Origin: Thalassia testudinum
Taxonomy: Eukaryota > Streptophyta > Magnoliopsida > Alismatales > Hydrocharitaceae
Assembly: GCA_037157565.1 (NCBI GenBank)
Contig: JAZHRO010000022.1
Span: forward strand, 6,944,001 to 7,008,000
Direction: 5' to 3'
Length of the DNA stretch: 64,000 bases
Numbering within the stretch: the first letter of the stretch is position 1; every line of letters begins with the position of its first letter. Below, in pieces: positions 1 through 8,137 of this stretch. A program made the position numbers and the translations under genes. The notes under the pieces are model-generated. The model ran no database searches, was not told the DNA's origin, and saw nothing but the letters and a program-made list of their open reading frames with translations.

Positions 1-2339
1 TAGAACACCTCTTTAAAAGCTTAGGATGAGTGAACTTGGGATTTAAATAAAAAAGCATAAAAAATTCTAAAAAATTAAAATAAAACTGTCTGATTGAAGA
101 TCAGATAGTCTTCTAACTGCATACCAAGTTTCATGGTATGCCAAACCCTCGACTTAGCATAATTTGCCAGTCGACGGTTCTGTATATCATGAGCTTTAAT
201 AAAAGAATATATCTACTCAAAACACCAAAAATATGTCCTCTTTCTCATCCATTTCTTCCATTCACATCTCCTACCTCCATAACATATAATTAAAACCATA
301 AAAACTGAAAAAACCCCAAAAATAGTAAAAATCAATTGGATTATATGTATATAAGTAATTATTTAAGTTATATGGTAAGCTTAATTATCTATAATGTACA
401 GCATACAGATTTATAAGTTAAATAACTTATGTATATATTGTATTATGTAAAGTAAATATTTAAGTTAGAGTATTTTATCTATATCTTAATTATACAACTA
501 CTTATTAATTAAACTTATGTATATGTACCATAAGCTATATAAAGTAATAATCACTATAAATAACCATATTAAGTTATAATACTGTATATACTTATTTATA
601 TGTGTATTGTAAACATATTAAAACTTGTACTTTAATTTAATTAGGTATACAAAATAAATAATTAATTTATTAAGTTAATAGTTAAGTTATTAGATTAAAT
701 TAAAATAAATTAGTAAATTAAGTTAAAATTAAGTAATTTACACTGTATATGTATACTACTGTATTTTAAGTAATTCAACCTAATTTAAGTATATTTATAA
801 TAAATACACTACTTAAATTTAATTTGCAAATAAAATAGTCCTAAAATTGGCTATTTAAATGTAAATAAAACACAAATCAAATCTGTAAAATATAATAAAA
901 ATGTTTATGAAATACTTATACATGTATACTAACTCTGTATAAAGTCAATTAGACCATACAATAAATAATTTGTACGTAATTAAGAAACAAAACTTAAAAT
1001 TAAGTATGTATCTACCGCTAATTAATTTATAAATATTATATAATTAAAATTTCAAATTAATTGTACAATTGTATAATATTATATAAATAATTTATTTTTA
1101 CATAATTTATTTTTAATATTTAATAATTATGGCCTTCGAATAGAGGGCCAAAATCGCATTTGCCGCTCTGCCGCTTGGAATTTCTCCGCTGCTCTTTCGC
1201 CCAGATAGTCCCACATCGTGGGCGAGCGAGCGCGCGTAGCGCCTTATTACGAATTTATTGCATAGGACGATCTGTCGTCACAAGCGCCGGGCGCCCGAGC
1301 AACCGATCATCCTAGCATACCGAACATATTATCTGAGCATTGTGAGCATCGTGAACATGTGTGTGGGGTCGGGGGCCCGGAGGTGTGTGTGCGGGCTGTG
1401 AAGCCCACTGGTCTGAGCATGTAAACTCATAATTAGGCAGCCTAATGAGAAATTAGGACGCGTTTAGTAGAGGTCTGGTCCTAACCTCTGAGTGCTGTGT
1501 ATCCCTCGAAAAGCATACCCACAAATTAAATAAATTTTTGATTAATTAAGAGGTGTAATGACATTGGTTAATCACTTATGTATGTAATGCGTAAGTGCTG
1601 CTGAGAACTGACGAAGAATAAGATTAAGAAGAAGAACAGCAGAGGAGTAAAGAGAGAGAGAGGGAGAGTACAGATACATATAAGTATAAAGTATACTTAG
1701 ATTAAAAACCTGTATAAATAAAACTGTACAAGATAACTCTAATATATATATACACATAATATAATTATGTATTTCTATATATAACTTCAGACCTTTTCTA
1801 ACAAAATTAAGTGTCACTGTAGTTAAAATAACCATCGCTATAGACCCTGGTTTCCCCCTTTTGGTCTGTATATAGTTTTTCTGGGGTCCAGCGACGCTTA
1901 TATCTGTCGCTGTAGCTATTATATGTGTTACTATATATGTCAGGATAGTAAGTAAGTTAGTATGATATGTAGTATGAATTAGTAATGTATCTTTATGTAA
2001 GTATTAGCAGTATAACTTATAAATAGATAGTTTAGAGATAGTGATGAAGTGTTTGATGTTTGTTTGTAATTAATTTTTGCAAGTATTTTAATTGATTCTT
2101 TGTACACAATTAAACCAAGCATTTATTCATTCATTCTTTGTTGGACATATTTTTTTTTGTGGAATTAAAGGATAATTTTGAATTTAGAGAGTGATGTAAA
2201 TCAATATCTACCTTCCAGTGAACGACCTGGAATAAACTAGTAAAAATTAGTTAATTAAATAAAAATGATCGTAATGATGATTTGTATTTCCTACAATTCA
2301 CTACAATGACAACTATGATATTTTCTTCCTGAACCATCA
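1..2339 (+). mobile_element. X1: AT-rich LTR-like segment, 5' end outside window
   Basis: This segment aligns by eye with 23100-25408 (same strand) and with the reverse complements of 31371-33380 and 33560-34088. Shared landmarks, in order, are a pyrimidine-rich stretch near 235-285, a run of very AT-rich DNA (300-1130), a G/T-rich middle, a short dyad (1889-1912), and a tail with the LTR-end signature (CCAGTGAACGACCTGG at 2216-2231, then ATTCACTACAATGAC). The likely terminus is the CATCA ending at 2339, judged by alignment to the other copies. No primer-binding site follows, so this is a 3' LTR, a solo LTR or a truncated copy. Divergence from the other copies is considerable, so it is a family member rather than a recent duplicate. 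It encodes no protein. Confidence 0.55.
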
Positions 2340-2699
2340 TAATTACATCACCATCATTAACCACCACCACTACTTCCTTTACTACACCTTTAGTTGGTGC
2401 ACTGTAGCCTCCACCGCCACCCCTGCTATATCCATCATCACTTTTTTTCCTGAAATTGTCATGTCTTAGAATAAAGTTGACTAACATTAGCTTGATACTA
2501 CGTCAAGCCAATTATGTCCATGTTTTAAACTAGTATAAAACCAAGAATTGCCCTTGCATAGCTGCATGCTCTCTAGGAGACTAGATCTAGTTGTACATAT
2601 TTTGGGTTATGATTATGAAAGACAGGAAGGTAAGCACTTCCAGAAGTCAAATAATTATTTATTATTTTTAAAGCGTCAATAGAGATAACTAGGAATTGG

Positions 2700-3310
2700 A
2701 ATGTGGTTACTGCAATGTATAATGTAGCCTATGGATGCATGCATATTCCTTTGGCTTCACATTTGGGTTTTCTGCAACCAATATAGGTGCTTTATTAGTG
2801 TTATAACCAGAAACAATTTCTCCAAGATAAGCCACATTTACCGAACAAAGCAACAATTAAAGGTGTCATTTTTTCTTCTAAAAAAGGTGCAACTCTTAGA
2901 TATAGTACCATTCAACTTAGAAAGAACATAAAAAAGCATGTTTACCATATTTTTTGGACTCTGTGGTAGTGTGTTTGTCTTCTTTCATTGCGGTTGATAC
3001 TGGAGAAGCAACTCTTCTTCCAGAAAAAATTCCTTCAAGCACTTCATCAACCTTCCAATACCAACTCTTCTCATAGGCTCAACATCCAATGGAACTACAT
3101 CAATAATGCTCAGGCCCTCAATAACATAGGAATGGAAAACAAACATTTAAGGCATTTTCCAAAACTAGAAAAAAAAATCTAACTTTGAGTATACAGAGAG
3201 AAGAAAGAGAGAGGTGAAGATGGACCTAGCATAGGTGTTAACATGGTTAATGTCAACCACGATATCGGGCGGAAGAGGAAGAGAGTGGAATCATAGGAGG
3301 CAATGATCGA
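2700..3310 (-). pseudogene. Possible captured gene fragments, unrecognised
   Basis: On the minus strand three short stretches read like ordinary protein rather than random frames. One near 3310-3210 contains PPDIVVDINHVNTYAR. One near 3130-2950 contains IIDVVPLDVEPMRRVGIGRL and then, after a shift, FSGRRVASPVSTAMKEDK. One near 2850-2735 contains AYLGEIVSGYNTNKAPILV. They lie in one orientation, are separated by non-coding DNA that could be introns, and are broken by a frameshift. I do not recognise the family. A CACTA transposon end lies downstream at 5115, and such transposons often carry gene fragments, so capture is a reasonable inference. The left edge of that transposon was not located. 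The peptides could still be chance readings. Confidence 0.27.
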
Positions 3311-4690
3311 GCATCCTCCTCGAGTGTTTGTCGATTTCGTAGTTGCGGCGAGAATCGACAATCGAGCGGAAGGCAGAGGAGAGGACAGCAAAGAAGCAGA
3401 GTGGAGAGAAGGAGATGATCAGGCAGGAGGAGCTAAGTGGAGGGTAGAGGAGCGAAGGGTGGAGGAGGCGATCAGGTGGTGGAGAGGAGTGGAGCAAAGA
3501 GCGGAGGCGGCGATCGTGAATCCAGGCTAAGGAGCAGACGATGGAGGATGTGATCGGGCGATTGGATAGAGTGGACGTTTGAGGAGGCGGTCGGATGGAG
3601 GGCACGCAGAGATGAGAAACACGTGAGAGGAGTAAACACGAGGTTGAGAAGAGAAGAAAAGAGGGAGTGGGAATTTTCCCTGTGGATGATCCCCCTTCCA
3701 CATGTTTTTTTTGCGGGGAAACGTGGGGAGGGGTGGATGGGAAGGGGATTTTTTACCTGCACTGCATTTTTTCTTCGAGAGGGAAATCGGGAGCGGGAAG
3801 GCTCTGTGCAATTTTATTTTTCAAGGAGGAATGAATGGCTGTTACATTATTTAAGATGATTTTATTTATTTTTGATAAATATTTTAAATAATTATTTATA
3901 TTGCAGTAGAGCTTATGCCTTATCATCGATGAGGGCAATTGCAAATAAGTGATGCTCCTCAACCTTGAAGGAGGCAACAAAAGAGGAGGCATCTCCCTAG
4001 GAGACTATTTTATTAAGTCAGGTTTGAATGCACTCTTCCAGTACCTGATGGTTGTAGTGGAAGGGGAGGACAATCGTGTGGGTAGGAGTAAGGGTGGTGG
4101 CCAAAGGGCAAGGGAGAAGATTGAGGATGGGAGAAGGTGGAGAAGGAAGATGGCGGGTAGAGGAGGAGTTACCGGTGGTGAAGGAAGGGGGAGCAGTGGT
4201 CGATGAAGGTAGGAGGAGGTGTGGTAGGTAGAGGTCAAAGGGGGCAAAGAAGGCATTTACTGGAGGAGAGTCGAACACCATGGACACGAAGGAGGGGAAA
4301 AGTGGGTAGGGGATTTTACACCCTAGGAGATGGAGGAGTCTTCGATGGAAATTTTGTTATCATTAGAAAAAGAGAATGTCTTCGGTGGGACCATATAGAC
4401 CCGCATGGAATTCGTTTAAAGGGAGGGGAAGTATTTGAAAAAAATGGTGATCAAATTTTAGCGATTTCTTATCTATCTTGAAAAAAAGTAATTAGGGGTG
4501 ACTTTTTTTGTTATCCACCTCTTTTCAATTCCACAAATAAATGTTTTAATAACATAGTTGCAAAAAATATATTTTATTGTAGTATCTATTTGAAGGGATA
4601 AGTTCAGATTTAGCTTTTCCCTCTTCATGTTACTAAAAAAGTGTTGAAGATGAACTAGTGGCCTCTTTTTACTTCCATCAAAAGGTCTTA
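3311..4690. other. Non-coding stretch, strongly purine-biased on the + strand
   Basis: From about 3300 to 4480 the + strand is rich in GGAGG, GAGAGG and GTGGAGG runs. This produces many long open frames on both strands, none with protein-like composition. An AT-rich gap sits at 3850-3920. From 4490 to 4690 the sequence is AT-rich with no recognised feature. I see no gene, terminal repeat or RNA here. It may be the interior of the CACTA element that ends at 5115. Confidence 0.4.
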
Positions 4691-5115
4691 ACCAATGCTT
4701 GACAAAAGGTCTTTAGTGGCATAAAAAAATTGCTAAATTATCCTTTAGAAATTACTAATCTTTATTTATCACATCATATTGCAGCAACTACATTTGCTAT
4801 TAATATTAATTGCCATTCGACAAAAATATTATAGTGGCATCTATAACAATTGCCACTAAATCAAAAGCTATAATGGCAGTTATATTTGCCACTACTGTAA
4901 ATTGTCATTTGACAAAAATATTATAGTGGTATGAGTAACAATTACCATTAACTCAAAGGAAATAATGGCAAATATATTTATCACTAATACTAATTATCGT
5001 ATGACAAAATGTTATAGTGGCATGTACAAAAAATTTGCCACTAAATCAAAAAAATTAGTAACAAATGCATTACATGCTACTATCTAATTCGCCTCTAAGG
5101 TTTTTTTCTGTAGTA
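4690..5115. mobile_element. CACTA (En/Spm) transposon 3' end with subterminal tandem repeats
   Basis: The segment ends with GGTTTTTTTCTGTAGTA (5099-5115). Its reverse complement is a one-base variant of the CACTA terminus (CACTACA followed by an A-run). Inside the end lie tandem units containing TTTGACAAAAATATTATAGTGGCA. Unit starts are at about 4694, 4811, 4903 and 4995, so the last steps are exactly 92 bases. Arrays of short subterminal repeats just inside the terminus are typical of this superfamily. No transposase frame is visible, and no matching left terminus was found in 1-4690, so the copy is non-autonomous, truncated or has lost that end. Confidence 0.55.
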
Positions 5116-5149
5116 TAGCGACTGTGTTTAATAAATCACACAAATCCCA

Positions 5150-5660
5150 AGAAAGGATGTAATTAATAAGAAAGAACCCGAGGATGAACTTAATGATAAT
5201 TATGATACTTCCCAGGAGACCCAACTGCTGTCAAAACATTTTGTCCATAAGTCTACTTATGATAATGAGATAATGAATTTTGTGCACGACTCATCTATTA
5301 TAGAGGAGAAGTTGGAGTTTGATGAAACAATGAAAGAAGAATGCTTGTTGAGAATGCAATTTGAACAGACTAAGCCCTCATTGGACTTAATCATTACCAC
5401 CCAATCACTCAAGCAAACTTTAGAGTCCTTACCTAATCCTTGGCTTAGGTCTTTACTCACATACATTCTTTCTGGGGAGAATATTCGGCCAATACATTTC
5501 TAAGTGGAATGGGGAGTGTAGATTGATGCTTGTACTTTTAATCTTGCCATTCAAGGATTTGAAATAATTGTGCGTACATCTTTTAACACCCTACCTACTT
5601 TGGAGGACCCTTGTTATCTTCCACTCCTGTTTCGAGAGGTCCCTTCTTATGCTACTCTTT
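5150..5660 (+). pseudogene. Acidic internal ORF remnant of element 1
   Basis: The longest open piece is 5273-5503, and the same frame is readable before it from about 5165. The product is acidic (for example LNDNYDTSQETQ and SIIEEKLEFDETMKEEC), with no zinc knuckle, protease, RT or integrase motif. A stop at 5501-5503 ends it, and readable but broken frame continues to about 5660. Its place, directly upstream of the post-pol box and the internal PPT box, is the place held by the orphan acidic frame of element Y at 61720-63138. The two may be related, but I could align only their flanks with confidence, not the proteins. Confidence 0.4.
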
Positions 5661-5942
5661 TTCCTTGACCTCTCCAGGTAGTTTACGAGGTTCTTTGTTT
5701 TCATGTCTTCTAATAAGCATTTGGAATCATGTTGCATCATCAGCTCGCCAACATCTGTGATTACCTATTTTCTAGGCCCACCTTGTTACGCATACTTTTA
5801 GGGCCTAGTTCTATCTATTTACAACCTGATTTGCAGGTTCCACTCATCTGGCTGCCGACATAAATGCAGCGCTTGTTGGGAGGCAACCCAACGTATTGTA
5901 TAATGCATCCTCAGGTGATATTCTTCTATGTCTTTAATTTTT

Positions 5943-5976
5943 CAATGAGGACATTGCCACTTTTAGGCATGGGGGG
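5943..5976 (+). promoter_or_regulatory. Internal PPT-like box (element 1)
   Basis: CAATGAGGACATTGCC is followed by TTTTAGGCATGGGGGGTA. The same box appears in Z2 (45801-45832, minus), W (50736-50770, minus), V (55255-55286, minus) and Y (63505-63540, plus). Its GGCATGGGGGG core matches the LTR-adjacent polypurine tract, so it may act as a second plus-strand primer. That function is inferred. Confidence 0.55.
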
Positions 5977-6299
5977 TATAGCCTGAGGTTGTTTTATTGC
6001 ATTTATAGTTGCATGCATTTAGGTTAGGTGCATTAGTTCTTTGCTGTAGAAAAAAAAAAATTCTTGAGCTGAATTGGTTAGCCCCTAGCAAAATATCTTT
6101 ATCAAGGAGGTTTCATTGAAGATTTTCTTCCTAAATAGTTTCTTAGTTTAGAATCCAGTATAGTTACTTCACTTGCATGTAAACTTGGTAATAGATCTTT
6201 TAAGAAAACCAAGAGACATTTTTAGTTTGTTAAAGAGAAGCATTGCTTCTTTTCCTGAACTCTTGGATAGTGAGTTAGGGGGTTAGGCAAACTATCTTC

Positions 6300-7030
6300 T
6301 ATTAGTTCCACCAAACATTTGTACGGTGAAAGTAGAGTGTCTACTGGTGCATTAAGTCTAGTGCAAGGACTCTTAAGTTTTGGATAATTGGATGATGATA
6401 CCTCAGAGTTAGGCATAGTTTTCGATCTCTTTTCTTGTGTGCGAACATTGTGTGTGAATTCCTGAGAGCCACCAAATAAGGTAGATACGCAAAGATTGAG
6501 TTCTAATAAAACTAGGACTATGGTGGATGGTTACGACTATTCTTCATAGAGTTCTCAGCTAAGAGTATTAGTGATAAAGGTTAGAAATACGCTTGTTCTA
6601 TCCATCCCTTTCCGGTGCCGAGAGTAGGCACTTCCACTAAATAAGGCACACAATATCCTCTTGAACATCATCACCCTAATAATGCCTCATGAATAAAAGT
6701 TTGCGTCGTGTTGTGTTGTATTAGTAGTTATGAAAAAAAAAGGAAAGAGAAAAAAAAAAGAAAAAAAATATATGTAGAAAGAAAAAAAAGAGAAAAAAAT
6801 AAAAGAAAGAAAAAAATGTTCAAGTTTATAGCTATATCTTGGTGTCAATTTCATCATGTGTTGATATTATTGAGGTAACAAAAACACCCATTGCTATCCA
6901 CCAAATATGACCCATACCTACTTTTCAGTATTTCTGATCGCCCGAATACTGGCTGAAGGATTCTAACGTAGTTGTAACACTATTAGAATTATAATCGAAG
7001 TGTTGATGCCCTGTGAGTCCACCAAATATT
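6300..7030 (+). repeat. CCACCAAATA-type motif array (element 1)
   Basis: Copies lie at 6308 (CCACCAAAC), 6469 (CCACCAAATAAGG), 6635 (CCACTAAATAAGG), 6899 (CCACCAAATATG) and 7019 (CCACCAAATATT). The same motif recurs in sense orientation in the 3' non-coding regions of V and of the gag-only element Q. A GTGCC/GGCAC hairpin (6615-6631) precedes the third copy. Confidence 0.6.
6725..6820 (+). repeat. A/G homopurine tract (element 1)
   Basis: An almost uninterrupted run of A with scattered G lies about 0.75 kb upstream of the 3' LTR. Sense-strand purine tracts occur in the equivalent zone of Q (26915-27000, minus), Z2 (45590-45735, minus) and V (54430-54515, minus). Confidence 0.6.
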
Positions 7031-7496
7031 GAGTGCTTCTACACACCTTGTGAGATTGTGAGCTCTTCAAAAACAAAAAAAAAAAATAGAGAGAGAGAGT
7101 GAGCATAAAGGAACTCAAAAGGAGCACAATTTTTAGCCTTTCTTTAGGTTGACTTATTTGATAGTCTAGAGATCTAGAGTCTGCATTATTAAATTAAATA
7201 TATCACCAGATGAGTGTGAGTCACTAAATATGAATCCAATTGACTTAGATACTTTCCACCTAAGCCAAAAAGCCAAGGTGAAATCATAGATTATTTTCTG
7301 CTTTATCCTCGTGGGAAGAAGTTGCCTATCTTGATAGAATTTTACCAAGGGTAAAGTACAAACTTTAAATGTTGGTTGGCTTTCCACTTGGATCCGTTGC
7401 CTAGGCTACTATCACTTCATTTTCACATTTGTTTAGATCTCTAAATTTTTGGAATAAGAGAAGCTGAAATCTTTGGTCACTTCCATCATTTTTCAC

Positions 7497-7535
7497 TTTT
7501 GCTAGGGGCTAGCAAAACTTACGCATGGGGGTATT
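7497..7535 (+). promoter_or_regulatory. PPT-proximal hairpin and polypurine tract (element 1)
   Basis: TTTTGCTAG (7497-7505), loop GGG and CTAGCAAAA (7509-7517) form a perfect 9-bp stem. The tract GCATGGGGGTATT follows and abuts the LTR start TGATGAGCCC at 7536. The tract position is standard for the plus-strand primer. The hairpin recurs in five other elements of this window. Confidence 0.75.
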
Positions 7536-8137
7536 TGATGAGCCCATTTCAATAGATTGTGGTTATGCGTAAGTTAACTTTATTCTTGCATTTTATGGTC
7601 GTTAATAACTACATTAGGTCTTAGAATAATTGCATTCATCATTACTTAGATTTTCATACATTTTATTACATTTTATAACCTGTTGTATATATAAATAATT
7701 ATTTTATGTTTTGTTATTTCAGGAATAAATCACTCTTCCTTGTCCTCCCTTTTAAACCTAATCTCCATGTTCAACGCACCCCTCTCCCATGCGGTTCCAA
7801 ACTCACGCACACAGCATGCACACACTTGAACCCACAACACAACCTCCTCCACCTGACTCGCTCCATCTCTATCTTCTTGCAACCAAATCTCCCTCTGCTT
7901 GACCTGCTCACCCTCTCTTCATGCAATTCCAACCCAACTTCCATATTGGGTCATGTCTAATTAAAGTAAAGGGAATTCAAAATCCAAGAGATTGTGGCCA
8001 TCATGTAGCAGTGCTGCAGAGGAGTGGAATATAAAGCTTCACTTCCTTCCCCCTTGGGTATCATCATCTTCTTCGCACCATCCACTGTGCAATAAGCCTT
8101 CCCTGTGGCCATGGCATACACTGTGGCATAGGTGTTC
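7536..8137 (+). mobile_element. Element 1 3' LTR, left part
   Basis: The LTR begins TGATGAGCCC directly after the polypurine tract. It is broken at 8137 by the chromovirus; the duplicated target TGTTC is 8133-8137 here and 20615-20619 on the far side. The LTR resumes at 20620. No coding function is supported. Confidence 0.75.

Larger units (their letters stand above)
5119..7535 (+). mobile_element. Element 1: internal 3' half of an Athila/Tat-like retrotransposon
   Basis: The segment starts at the CACTA junction and runs to the polypurine tract before an LTR at 7536. It contains an acidic coding remnant, and then the box GCGCTTGTTGGGAGGCAACC (5871-5890), a sequence commonly seen just after pol in Athila-type plant elements. 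After this come an internal PPT-like box (5943-5976), about 1.5 kb of 3' non-coding DNA with five copies of a CCACCAAATA-like motif, an A/G tract (6725-6820), and a hairpin plus PPT at the LTR edge. No RT, RNase H or integrase is present, so pol has been deleted or was never there. The 5' half is missing. Confidence 0.72.

Noticed and set aside
1208..1260. U-snRNA gene downstream of the USE-like motif
   Set aside because: No U1, U2, U4, U5 or U6 sequence follows and no TATA lies at the required spacing.
2251..2487. Glycine-rich minus-strand frame (SRGGGGGYS)
   Set aside because: A single low-complexity patch next to an LTR end; the rest is Val-rich, and it does not extend into a known RNA-binding domain.
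3291..4481. Many overlapping frames on both strands
   Set aside because: The stretch is strongly purine-biased on one strand, which removes stop codons; encoded peptides are Gly/Glu/Arg or Ser/Pro/Leu-rich with no domains.
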